Assembly (NCBI RefSeq): GCF_943846705.1
Contig: NZ_OX044366.1
Coordinates: forward strand, 3,472,001-3,536,000
Reading direction: 5' to 3'
From: an uncultured Pseudomonas sp.
GTDB taxonomy: Bacteria; Pseudomonadota; Gammaproteobacteria; Pseudomonadales; Pseudomonadaceae
DNA: 64,000 nucleotides
The position numbers were made by a program, and so were the translations under genes. The notes under the pieces were generated by a model. It searched no databases. It was not told the DNA's origin and saw only the letters and a program-made list of their open reading frames with translations. This document shows positions 38,189 to 45,869 of this stretch, piece by piece; the first letter of the stretch is position 1; every line of letters begins with the position of its first letter.

Positions 38189-39004
38189 ATGAAGATCGTC
38201 TCCTTCAATATCAATGGCCTGCGTGCCCGCCCGCATCAACTGGCAGCGCTGATCGACAAGCACCAGCCGGATGTCATTGGCCTGCAGGAAACCAAGGTGG
38301 CTGATGAGCAGTTCCCTGAAGCAGCCATCCGCGAGCTGGGTTACCACGTCCACTATCACGGCCAGAAAGGCCACTACGGCGTCGCCCTGCTCTCGCGCCA
38401 AGCACCACTAAGCCTGCACAAGGGTTTTCCTGGGGATGCCGAAGACGCGCAACGGCGCTTTATCTACGGCACCTTCGCCGATGCCCAGGGCAACCCGGTG
38501 ACGGTGATGAATGGTTACTTTCCACAGGGCGAAAACCGCGATCACCCGACTAAGTTTCCAGCCAAGCAACGCTTCTACGCCGATTTGCAAAATCTGCTGC
38601 TAAGTCAGTTCAGCCCGCAGCAGCCGTTGGTGGTGATGGGCGATATCAATATTTCTACTGCAGACATCGACATCGGCATCGGTGAACCGAACCGTCTGCG
38701 CTGGCTGAAAAGCGGCAAGTGCAGCTTTCTTCCAGAAGAGCGCGAATGGCTGGCCACTTTAAAGAACTGGGGCCTGGTCGACAGTTTCCGCCATCTCAAC
38801 CCGGCGGTGAATGACCGTTTTAGCTGGTTCGATTACCGCAGCCGTGGTTTCGAAGACGAGCCCAAGCGCGGCCTGCGTATCGATGTGATTCTGGCGTCCC
38901 AAGCCCTGCAGGCACGCATTAAAGACGCGGGCATTGACTACGACCTGCGTGGCATGGAAAAACCCTCGGACCACGCCCCTATCTGGCTGGAACTGAGCGA
39001 ATAG
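38189..39004 (+). CDS. xthA: exodeoxyribonuclease III (AP endonuclease)
   Basis: 271 residues covering a complete exonuclease III fold. Metal ligand Glu34 is in LQETK, catalytic Asp152 and Asn154 in GDINIS, and the catalytic Asp261-His262 in PSDHAPIW; WFDYRSRGF is the usual DNA-binding helix region. It cleaves at abasic sites and removes 3' blocks in base excision repair. It is transcribed alone and diverges from the acetyltransferase. A possible Pho-controlled promoter of the next gene starts 30 bases after its stop. Confidence 0.96.
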   Translation: MKIVSFNINGLRARPHQLAALIDKHQPDVIGLQETKVADEQFPEAAIRELGYHVHYHGQKGHYGVALLSRQAPLSLHKGFPGDAEDAQRRFIYGTFADAQGNPVTVMNGYFPQGENRDHPTKFPAKQRFYADLQNLLLSQFSPQQPLVVMGDINISTADIDIGIGEPNRLRWLKSGKCSFLPEEREWLATLKNWGLVDSFRHLNPAVNDRFSWFDYRSRGFEDEPKRGLRIDVILASQALQARIKDAGIDYDLRGMEKPSDHAPIWLELSE

Positions 39005-39036
39005 CCCTGCCCTAGAGCGTCTACATGGAAAGGTGA

Positions 39037-39070
39037 CTGTCATATAACAGTCACCTATTTGTCTTATCGT
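39037..39070 (+). promoter_or_regulatory. candidate Pho box and -10 of the PstS-OmpA gene
   Basis: CTGTCATATAACAGTCAC (39037-39054) fits the PhoB direct repeat CTGTCAT-N4-CTGTCAT, with a perfect first half and a 5/7 second half. Ten bases further lies TATCGT (39065-39070), a possible -10 at the spacing of PhoB promoters. The same bases also form a perfect 9-bp inverted repeat (39032-39040 / 39047-39055), so a terminator hairpin for xthA is the competing reading. Confidence 0.55.
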
Positions 39071-39107
39071 CGCGGCACTTTCATTCACCCATATAGGTGT
39101 TTGCTAC

Positions 39108-40490
39108 ATGCCGCGCGCCCGCTCTGCCTCTGATCGTGACACATGGACTCGTGCCATCAGCTTCTTGCTGCTCGGCTCACTCTGCTACGCCTTGCCCTGG
39201 TCGGTATTCGCGGCCCTGCCGGCTGCTGCCGACAACAGCAGCGTACTGCGCATCCAAGGCTCCAATACCATTGGCGCGAAATTGGGCCCGGCGCTGGTCA
39301 AAGGCTTGTTTGAGGAGCAAGGCCTGAGCGCCATCCGCATCGAAGCCGGTGCGCTGGAAAACGAGCAGAGAATCTCCGCTAAAACCGCCGATGGCCGCAG
39401 CGTAAGCATTGACGTTGCGGCGCACGGCTCTGGCACCGGGTTTACCTCATTAGCCGAGGGCAGCGCCGAACTGGCAGCGTCCTCACGCCCCATCAAAGAC
39501 AGCGAAGCCGCTAACCTGCAGGCCCTGGGTGACCTGAAAAGCCCCGCCGCCGAACAGATTATTGCCCTCGATGGCCTGGCCATCATCCTGCACCCCGGCA
39601 ACCCTATTTCCGCCCTGAACACCGTACAGCTGGCGCAGATATTTGCCGGTGAACTCAGCGACTGGGCCCAACTGGGCGCACCCGCAGGTGAGATCAATAT
39701 ATATGCCCGCGATGATCAGTCCGGCACCTATGACACCTTCAAAGAGCTGGTGCTCAGTGCCAATGGCAAAGCCCTGGCCAGCAACGCCAAGCGCTTTGAA
39801 TCCAGCGAGAGGCTTTCTGATGCGGTCAGTCAGGACCCTCAGGGTATTGGCTTTATCGGCTTGCCCTATATCCGCCAGGCCAAGGCCCTGGCCATCGCGG
39901 CCGGCGACTCACAACCCATGCTGCCTAGCCTGACCCTGATTGCCACCGAGGATTACCCACTGTCGCGGCGGCTGTTTCTGTATAACCAGCCGCAGTTGAG
40001 CAACCCCTGGGCCCGTGCGCTGGTGCAGTTTGCCCACAGCCCGCGCGGCCAGGCGATTGTCGAGCAAAGCGGGTTTATCGCACAGACCGTGCAGGCAGTG
40101 AACATCCCTGCGCATGCGCAAATGCCCGCCAGCTACCAAACCTTGGCGCAACACGCCCAGCGCCTGTCGGTGAACTTCCGCTTTCAGGAAGGCAGCGCCA
40201 GCCTGGACAACAAAGCCCGACGCGACCTCAATCGGCTGCTGGCTTATCTGCGCGAGCAGAACAAACTACAGGGCAGCGTGGTACTGGTTGGCTTCGGCGA
40301 TGCCAAGGCTGATCCGGCGCGCGCCGAGCTGCTCTCCAAACTGCGCGCCATGGCGGTACGCCGTGAGTTGAGCAAGGGTGGGGTGATCTTCCGCGACATT
40401 ATCGGCCTCGGCGATGAACTGCCGGTGGCGACCAACAGCGCCGATGACGGGCGAATAAAAAATCGCCGGGTCGAGGTCTGGGTCTACTGA
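39108..40490 (+). CDS. phosphate-binding (PstS-like) domain fused to an OmpA peptidoglycan-binding domain
   Basis: 460 residues. An N-terminal hydrophobic signal or anchor (about 17-36) is followed by a PBP/PstS-like domain (about 45-335: IQGSNTIGAKLGPALVKGL, GSGTGFTSL, AARDDQSGTYDTFKEL-type loop, GIGFIGLPYI). The C-terminal OmpA-like domain (about 350-460) ends in NRRVEVWVY. Phosphate may be bound in the periplasm while the OmpA part tethers the protein to peptidoglycan. No pst transporter genes are nearby. A Pho-box-like promoter supports a phosphate-starvation role. AGGTG lies eight bases before the ATG. The architecture occurs elsewhere in Pseudomonas, from memory, but its job is poorly defined. 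Confidence 0.85.
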   Translation: MPRARSASDRDTWTRAISFLLLGSLCYALPWSVFAALPAAADNSSVLRIQGSNTIGAKLGPALVKGLFEEQGLSAIRIEAGALENEQRISAKTADGRSVSIDVAAHGSGTGFTSLAEGSAELAASSRPIKDSEAANLQALGDLKSPAAEQIIALDGLAIILHPGNPISALNTVQLAQIFAGELSDWAQLGAPAGEINIYARDDQSGTYDTFKELVLSANGKALASNAKRFESSERLSDAVSQDPQGIGFIGLPYIRQAKALAIAAGDSQPMLPSLTLIATEDYPLSRRLFLYNQPQLSNPWARALVQFAHSPRGQAIVEQSGFIAQTVQAVNIPAHAQMPASYQTLAQHAQRLSVNFRFQEGSASLDNKARRDLNRLLAYLREQNKLQGSVVLVGFGDAKADPARAELLSKLRAMAVRRELSKGGVIFRDIIGLGDELPVATNSADDGRIKNRRVEVWVY

Positions 40491-40613
40491 GGGTGATCCG
40501 CCCTGCTAATCTTGTTCAGGCGTGACGCCGGGCCCCTCTGGCGGTGAGCCATCACCGTGATGTCGGAGTCACTGAGTTAATTCTCTACGTGGCCAGACAT
40601 ACAAGGCGGCGTC
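40491..40613 (+). other. structured leader upstream of the TerC gene
   Basis: This 123-base gap contains CGGTGA-gcca-TCACCG (40542-40557) and several further GC-rich complementary segments. TerC/Alx genes are often controlled by a manganese riboswitch, but I could not recognise that consensus here. Confidence 0.35.
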
Positions 40614-41597
40614 ATGGACAGCCTGTTTAGTGCGCTCAACACTCCACTGTTCGGCACCCCTGGAGGGTTCTGGCTAGCCTTTATCCTGATCATTCTCGGC
40701 TTGCTGGTGCTCGACCTCGGCGTGCTGCACCGCGACAACCATGAAATCGCGATGCGTGAAAGCCTGCTGCTGTATAGCGGCTACTTCTCGGTTGGCACCG
40801 CCTTTGGCGGCTGGATCTGGTGGCAGCTCGGGGCCACTAAGGCACTGGAGTTCTACACCGGTTTTCTGGTCGAGCAATCGCTGTCGATGGACAACGTATT
40901 CGTCATGGCGATGATTCTGAATTTCTTCGCCATCCCCCGGCGCTACCAACACCGCGTGCTGTTCTGGGGCATCCTCGGGGTCATCGTGCTGCGTGCCACG
41001 ATGATCGGCCTAGGTACAGCGCTGGTACAAAACTTCGAGTGGGTGCTGTACCTGTTCGGCGCATTTCTGCTGTTCAGCGGCGTGAAAATGCTCTCTGCCG
41101 AGCAACAACAGCACACCGATCTAAGCCAGAACCGTCTGTTGCAGTTCCTGCGCAGGCACCTGCGAGTAACCGACAGCATGCACAACGGGCGCTTCCTCGT
41201 GCGCCAGCCGGATCGACGCTCGGGCAAGCAACTGCTGCATGCCAGCCCATTGCTCCTGGCCCTGGTATTGATTGAACTGGCCGACTTGGTGTTTGCCGTG
41301 GACAGCGTGCCAGCGGTGCTGGCCATTTCCCAAGACCCATTTATCGTCTACACCTCGAACATCTTCGCGATTCTGGGCCTGCGCTCGCTGTATTTTGCCC
41401 TGGCCGCATTGATGCATCGTTTCATCTACCTGAGATATGCCCTGGCGTTGGTGTTGATGTTTATCGGCGGCAAGATTTTCCTCCACGACCTATTCAAGGT
41501 TCCCGCTCTGCTCTCGCTGTGTGTGACCCTCGGCCTGCTGGCCGGCGCAGTCATACTGTCGCTGGTTAAAACCCGAGCATCCAAGCCGACCAATTAA
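40614..41597 (+). CDS. TerC/Alx-family integral membrane protein
   Basis: 327 residues with about eight helices. The two family signatures are EQSLSMDNVFVMAMIL (about 87-102) and ELADLVFAVDSVPAVLAISQD (about 222-242), each with the conserved acidic residues thought to bind metal. The layout matches the longer Alx/TerC members, many of which export manganese or help load exported metalloproteins. No tellurite genes are nearby, so a resistance role is not implied. AAGG precedes the ATG. A strong terminator follows. Confidence 0.9.
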   Translation: MDSLFSALNTPLFGTPGGFWLAFILIILGLLVLDLGVLHRDNHEIAMRESLLLYSGYFSVGTAFGGWIWWQLGATKALEFYTGFLVEQSLSMDNVFVMAMILNFFAIPRRYQHRVLFWGILGVIVLRATMIGLGTALVQNFEWVLYLFGAFLLFSGVKMLSAEQQQHTDLSQNRLLQFLRRHLRVTDSMHNGRFLVRQPDRRSGKQLLHASPLLLALVLIELADLVFAVDSVPAVLAISQDPFIVYTSNIFAILGLRSLYFALAALMHRFIYLRYALALVLMFIGGKIFLHDLFKVPALLSLCVTLGLLAGAVILSLVKTRASKPTN

Positions 41598-41653
41598 TCG
41601 ATTAGGCCCTGCAACCAAGCAGCTAGACAGCCGATTGCTCTACGCCCATAACG

Positions 41654-41681
41654 CACAAGGCCCGCAACAGCGGGCCTTGTG
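41654..41681. terminator. bidirectional terminator between terC and the acyl-CoA dehydrogenase gene
   Basis: A perfect 12-bp stem (CACAAGGCCCGC / GCGGGCCTTGTG) with a 4-base loop is followed by TTTGC on the plus strand. It lies between two convergent genes. Confidence 0.85.
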
Positions 41682-41701
41682 TTTGCTGTGAGGCAAGCGC
41701 C

Positions 41702-42931
41702 TTAACGGCTGGCGTTCATCACCTCTTTCGACACGTACTTACCAATTTCAAACTTGCCAATGGCAGCCCGGTGCACCTCATCCGGGCCGTCGGCCAGGCG
41801 CAGGGTGCGCTGCATGGCGTACCAGTAAGCCAGCGGGAAGTCATTGGAGACCCCGGCACCGCCATGCATCTGGATCGCTCGGTCGATGACTTTTAGCGCC
41901 ACGTTAGGTGCCACGACTTTGATCTGAGCGATTTCACTGGCGGCCACCTTGTTGCCCACGGTGTCCATCATGTACGCCGCGTTAAGCGTCAGCAGGCGGG
42001 CCATGTTGATTTCCATCCGCGAGTCGGCGATATGGTCAATATTGCCGCCCAGACGCGCCAGCGGCTTGCCGAAAGCGGTGCGGCTGATGGAGCGCTCGCA
42101 CATTAGCTTAAGGGCGCGCTCGGCCATACCGATGGAGCGCATGCAGTGGTGAATACGGCCAGGGCCAAGACGACCTTGGGCGATCTCAAAACCACGGCCC
42201 TCGCCCAACAGCACGTTCTCATAAGGGACACGGACGTTTTCGAACAGCACTTCGGCGTGGCCATGCGGCGCATCGTCGTAGCCAAACACCGTCAACGGAC
42301 GCAGCACTTTCACGCCAGGGGTATCCATCGGCACCAGAATCATCGAATGCTGCGCATGGCGTGGACCGTCGGGGTTGGTCAGGCCCATAAAGATCATGAT
42401 TTTGCAGCGTGGGTCACAGGCGCCGGAGGTCCACCACTTGCGGCCGTTGATCACCCACTCATCACCTTCACGTACGGCGCGCGCTTCCATATTGGTGGCA
42501 TCGCTTGAGGCAACGCCCGGCTCGGTCATGGCAAAAGCCGAACGGATGGTGCCGTCCAGCAGGGGCTTGAGCCACTTTTCTTTCTGCGCTTCGTTGGCGT
42601 AACGCACCAGCACTTCCATATTGCCGGTGTCCGGCGCGGCGCAGTTGAACGGCTCCGGGCCGATCAGCGAGCTGCCCATGATCTCCGCCAGCGGGGCGTA
42701 CTCGCTGTTAGTCAGGCCAGCGCCCAGTTCGGAATCCGGGAGAAACAGGTTCCATAGGCCTTCGGCTTTAGCCTTGGCTTTCAACTCTTCCATGATCGCA
42801 GTGGGCTGCCAGCGGTCACCTTGATTGATCTGTTGCTCGAACACGGCTTCGGCTGGGTAAACATGCGTTTCCATAAACGCGGTAACGCGTTCACGTAACT
42901 GCTGAACCTTGGGGGAGTAGGCGAAATCCAT
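41702..42931 (-). CDS. acyl-CoA dehydrogenase family protein
   Basis: 409 residues, FAD-dependent. The middle domain has AFAMTEPGVASSDATNM and WVINGRKWWTSGA; the C-terminal domain has the catalytic-region GRIHHCMRSIGMAERAL and QMHGGAGVSNDFPLAYWYAMQRTLRLADGPDEVH. These features match the ACAD10/11-like group, which lacks the usual short-chain specificity marks. It oxidises an acyl-CoA to the enoyl-CoA; the chain is unknown. AAGGAA precedes the ATG. It diverges from a LysR-type regulator across 157 bases, the classical arrangement for regulation by that LysR protein. Confidence 0.92.
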   Translation of the reverse strand: MDFAYSPKVQQLRERVTAFMETHVYPAEAVFEQQINQGDRWQPTAIMEELKAKAKAEGLWNLFLPDSELGAGLTNSEYAPLAEIMGSSLIGPEPFNCAAPDTGNMEVLVRYANEAQKEKWLKPLLDGTIRSAFAMTEPGVASSDATNMEARAVREGDEWVINGRKWWTSGACDPRCKIMIFMGLTNPDGPRHAQHSMILVPMDTPGVKVLRPLTVFGYDDAPHGHAEVLFENVRVPYENVLLGEGRGFEIAQGRLGPGRIHHCMRSIGMAERALKLMCERSISRTAFGKPLARLGGNIDHIADSRMEINMARLLTLNAAYMMDTVGNKVAASEIAQIKVVAPNVALKVIDRAIQMHGGAGVSNDFPLAYWYAMQRTLRLADGPDEVHRAAIGKFEIGKYVSKEVMNASR

Positions 42932-43088
42932 GAGAGGTTCCTTCTGACGCTGATTTTTAGGACATTCGGTAAGGTGAAATGATGCTAGAACAGGGGTTAA
43001 GATTTATCTAATCTATTCTCATCGTGTATAAACATTCATCACCGATATATGATCCGCTGATACCGACAACCTGCAGAGCGAGCGTGTA

Positions 43089-44021
43089 ATGAATCTCAAC
43101 AAGGTCGATCTCAACCTCTTTGTCGTCTTCGATGCTATCTACACTGAGGCCAACCTGACCCGCGCCGGGCAGATTGTCGGCATTACTCAACCCGCCGTAT
43201 CCAACGCCCTGGCGCGTCTACGCGAAACCTTTAATGACCCGCTGTTTGTGCGCACAGCCCAAGGCATGGTGCCCACGCCAATGGCGCAGAACATCATCAG
43301 TCCGGTGCGCAATGCCCTGCAGCAACTGCGCATCTCCGTGCAAGAAAGCCGCATTTTCAACCCGGCCCAAGCCAACAAGACCTTCCGCATCAGCATGACC
43401 GACCTGACTGAAGCGATCATCTTGCCGCCGCTGTTCCAGCGCCTGCGGCGTATGGCACCAGGCGTGAATATTGAAAGCATGCTGGCGCGCCGCCGCGAAA
43501 CCACCAAGGAGCTGGCCGCTGGCCGCCTGGATTTCGCCGTGGATGCACCGCTTAACACCGACCCCCAAGTGCGCCACGTCAAGTTGATGGAAGACCGCTA
43601 CGTTTGCGCCCTGCGCAAGGGGCACCCGCTGGCCAAGGATAAGATCAGCCTGGATGAATACATGGCGCTGACCCATATCCACATCTCCAGCCGCCGCAGT
43701 GGTCTCGGCCATGTCGACCTGGCGCTGGGACGCATGGGTATGCAGCGCAAGATTGCCCTGCGCTCGCAGCATTACCTGATGGCCACCACCGTGCTGCAAG
43801 GCACCGACATGGCCATGACCGTACCGGAACGCTTCGCCCGGCGTAACGAGCTGCACTTTGTCGAGTTGCCGATTAAGGACATGACGCCACTGGAAACTCA
43901 CATCTACTGGCACGAAAGCACTGACCAGGACCCTGCAAACCGTTGGATGCGCGAGCAAATTATCGAGATTTCTCAGCAGGCCGTGGCCCAGGAAGCCAAA
44001 GCATTAAAAGCTTTAGCTTAA
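43089..44021 (+). CDS. LysR-family transcriptional regulator
   Basis: 310 residues. The N-terminal winged helix (about 6-65) is DLNLFVVFDAIYTEANLTRAG...QPAVSNALARLRETFNDPLFVR, the style of the NodD/PcpR subgroup; the effector-binding domain runs from about 92. It is divergent from the acyl-CoA dehydrogenase gene, which is the likely target. The shared gap contains a short palindrome, AGATTTATCT (43000-43009), with further AT-rich half-sites. The effector is unknown. Confidence 0.92.
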   Translation: MNLNKVDLNLFVVFDAIYTEANLTRAGQIVGITQPAVSNALARLRETFNDPLFVRTAQGMVPTPMAQNIISPVRNALQQLRISVQESRIFNPAQANKTFRISMTDLTEAIILPPLFQRLRRMAPGVNIESMLARRRETTKELAAGRLDFAVDAPLNTDPQVRHVKLMEDRYVCALRKGHPLAKDKISLDEYMALTHIHISSRRSGLGHVDLALGRMGMQRKIALRSQHYLMATTVLQGTDMAMTVPERFARRNELHFVELPIKDMTPLETHIYWHESTDQDPANRWMREQIIEISQQAVAQEAKALKALA

Positions 44022-44073
44022 CCATATAAGTCTCTGATAAATAAGCTATCTCTTCTTTCGATAGTCTGCATAA

Positions 44074-44101
44074 GCGCCTGCCGGCATCACCGTGCAGGCG
44101 C
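44074..44101 (+). terminator. hairpin after the LysR gene
   Basis: An 8-bp perfect stem (GCGCCTGC / GCAGGCGC) with a 12-base loop lies about 50 bases past the LysR stop. It has no T tract; a weak terminator is possible. Confidence 0.35.
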
Positions 44102-44146
44102 GGCTAAACGCCCTCCACAGCCCTCCTCATTCGCCCTTCAGCTTGC

Positions 44147-44186
44147 TTGACACCTGCTGGACTCACCTTTACGTTAACGTAAAGGT
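44147..44186 (+). promoter_or_regulatory. liu promoter with LiuR operator palindrome
   Basis: A 22-bp perfect palindrome (44165-44186, half-site ACCTTTACGTT) lies 18 bases before the liuR ATG. It matches the TTTACGT-type sites known for MerR-family LiuR repressors. TTGACA (44147-44152) is a good -35, placing the palindrome over the -10 region, as expected for repression. Leucine or isovalerate breakdown should relieve it. Confidence 0.75.
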
Positions 44187-44203
44187 AAATCAAGAGATCG
44201 AAC

Positions 44204-44605
44204 ATGGCTGCCTCTACCTATTCAATTTCCGATCTGGCCCGCGAGCTGGATATCACCACCCGTGCCATCCGTTTCTACGAAGAGCAGCAGATGCTCAGCC
44301 CCGAACGGCGTGGCCAGGAGCGCATCTACAGCGCCAAGGACAAGGTCGCGCTTAAGCTGATCCTGCGCGGCAAGCGCATCGGCTTTTCCCTCGCTGAATG
44401 CAAAGAACTGATCGAGTTGTACGACCCGGTGCACGGCAATCGCAAGCAGCTGGAAACCTTTATGAGCAAGATTGCCGAGCGCCGCGCCCAGTTACAACAG
44501 CAACTGCTGGACATCCAACAGATGCAATTAGAGCTGGATACCGCCGAAGAGCGCTGTCTTTTAGCTCTAGATGAAACCGATAAAAAACAAATAGTTATCT
44601 CCTGA
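44204..44605 (+). CDS. liuR: MerR-family regulator of the leucine/isovalerate operon
   Basis: 133 residues. The winged helix (about 6-75) reads YSISDLARELDITTRAIRFYEEQ...RGQERIYS and continues with IGFSLAECKELIELYD. A C-terminal dimerisation coiled coil (about 80-125) is rich in Gln and Leu. It lacks the metal-binding cysteines of metal-sensing MerR proteins and matches LiuR in length and setting. It is first in the liu operon, and its own promoter bears a palindromic operator, so autoregulation is expected. The stop is 28 bases before liuA. Confidence 0.93.
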   Translation: MAASTYSISDLARELDITTRAIRFYEEQQMLSPERRGQERIYSAKDKVALKLILRGKRIGFSLAECKELIELYDPVHGNRKQLETFMSKIAERRAQLQQQLLDIQQMQLELDTAEERCLLALDETDKKQIVIS

Positions 44606-44633
44606 TCTTAAATCTAACAATACAGGTGGAACC

Positions 44634-45797
44634 ATGAGCTATCCGTCCCTCAACTTCGCCCTCGGCGATACCATCGACATGCTGCGCGAGCAGACCCAGG
44701 CCTTTGTTGCGGCCGAACTGGCGCCACGCGCCGCCGCCATCGACAGTGAAAACCAGTTCCCGACTGATATGTGGAAGAAGTTCGGTGACATGGGCCTGCT
44801 CGGTATCACCGTTGATGAGGAATATGGCGGTTCTGGCTTGGGTTACCTGGCCCACGTGATTGCCATGGAAGAGATCAGCCGCGCCTCGGCGTCGGTCGCT
44901 CTGTCCTACGGCGCGCACTCCAACCTGTGTGTGAACCAGATCAAACGCAACGGCACCGCTGAGCAGAAGGCCAAGTACCTGCCCAAGCTGGTGAGCGGTG
45001 AGCATGTCGGTGCGCTGGCCATGAGTGAGCCGAATGCCGGCTCCGATGTGGTGTCGATGAAGCTGCGCGCCGATAAAAAAGGCGACCGCTATGTACTCAA
45101 CGGCAGCAAAACCTGGATCACCAACGGCCCCGACGCCAACACCTACGTGATTTATGCCAAGACCGACCTGGAAAAAGGCGCGCACGGCATCAGCGCCTTT
45201 ATCGTCGAGCGCGACTGGAAGGGTTTCAGCCGTGGTAGCAAGTTCGACAAACTCGGCATGCGCGGCTCCAACACCTGCGAGCTGTTTTTCGACAACGTCG
45301 AGGTCCCGGAAGAAAACGTCCTCGGTCAGCTCAACGGCGGCGTACGCGTGCTGATGAGCGGCCTCGACTACGAACGTGTGGTGCTCTCCGGCGGCCCGAC
45401 CGGGATCATGCAGGCGTGTATGGATGTGATCGTGCCGTACATCCATGACCGCAAGCAGTTCGGCCAGAGCATCGGCGAGTTCCAGCTGATCCAGGGCAAG
45501 GTCGCCGACATGTACACCCAGCTCAACGCCAGCCGCGCCTATCTTTATGCCGTGGCCCAGGCCTGCGACCGTGGCGAAACCACGCGCAAGGACGCCGCCG
45601 GCGTGATCCTTTATACCGCCGAGCGCGCCACGCAAATGGCCCTCGATGCGATCCAGATTCTCGGCGGTAACGGCTATATCAACGAATACCCCACCGGCCG
45701 CCTGCTGCGTGACGCCAAGCTCTACGAGATCGGCGCTGGCACCAGCGAAATCCGCCGCATGCTGATCGGCCGCGAGCTGTTCAACGAAACCAAATAA
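44634..45797 (+). CDS. liuA: isovaleryl-CoA dehydrogenase
   Basis: 387 residues. The FAD/substrate motifs are ALAMSEPNAGSDVVSM and YVLNGSKTWITNGP. The catalytic base of isovaleryl-CoA dehydrogenases is Glu247 in GLDYERVVLS; other acyl-CoA dehydrogenases carry theirs near the C-terminus instead. The C-terminus has QILGGNGYINEYPTGRLLRDAKLYEIGAGTSEI. It converts isovaleryl-CoA to 3-methylcrotonyl-CoA in leucine breakdown. It is the second gene of the liu operon and is followed by a 31-base repeat before liuB. Confidence 0.96.
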   Translation: MSYPSLNFALGDTIDMLREQTQAFVAAELAPRAAAIDSENQFPTDMWKKFGDMGLLGITVDEEYGGSGLGYLAHVIAMEEISRASASVALSYGAHSNLCVNQIKRNGTAEQKAKYLPKLVSGEHVGALAMSEPNAGSDVVSMKLRADKKGDRYVLNGSKTWITNGPDANTYVIYAKTDLEKGAHGISAFIVERDWKGFSRGSKFDKLGMRGSNTCELFFDNVEVPEENVLGQLNGGVRVLMSGLDYERVVLSGGPTGIMQACMDVIVPYIHDRKQFGQSIGEFQLIQGKVADMYTQLNASRAYLYAVAQACDRGETTRKDAAGVILYTAERATQMALDAIQILGGNGYINEYPTGRLLRDAKLYEIGAGTSEIRRMLIGRELFNETK

Positions 45798-45806
45798 ACC
45801 AGAGCC

Positions 45807-45837
45807 GTAGGATGGGTTGAGCAACGCGACACCCATC
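45807..45837 (+). repeat. 31-base dispersed repeat, copy A
   Basis: It begins GTAGGATGGGTTGAGC and ends ACCCATC. Similar copies lie at 50380-50410 (inverted) and 50514-50544. The ends GATGGGT and ACCCATC are complementary, so each copy can fold. Elements of this type recur in Pseudomonas intergenic DNA. Confidence 0.75.
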
Positions 45838-45869
45838 AAACGCCAAGCCAGCACACTGGAGCCAACTCA

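Noticed and set aside
40491..40613. Annotating a yybP-ykoY manganese riboswitch
   Set aside because: The setting is right, but I could not identify the conserved loop sequences, so only a structured leader is reported.
44595..45854. A 419-codon minus-strand open frame
   Set aside because: It is antisense to liuA, which is a complete, well-conserved enzyme; the minus frame shows no domain and results from GC-rich codon bias.
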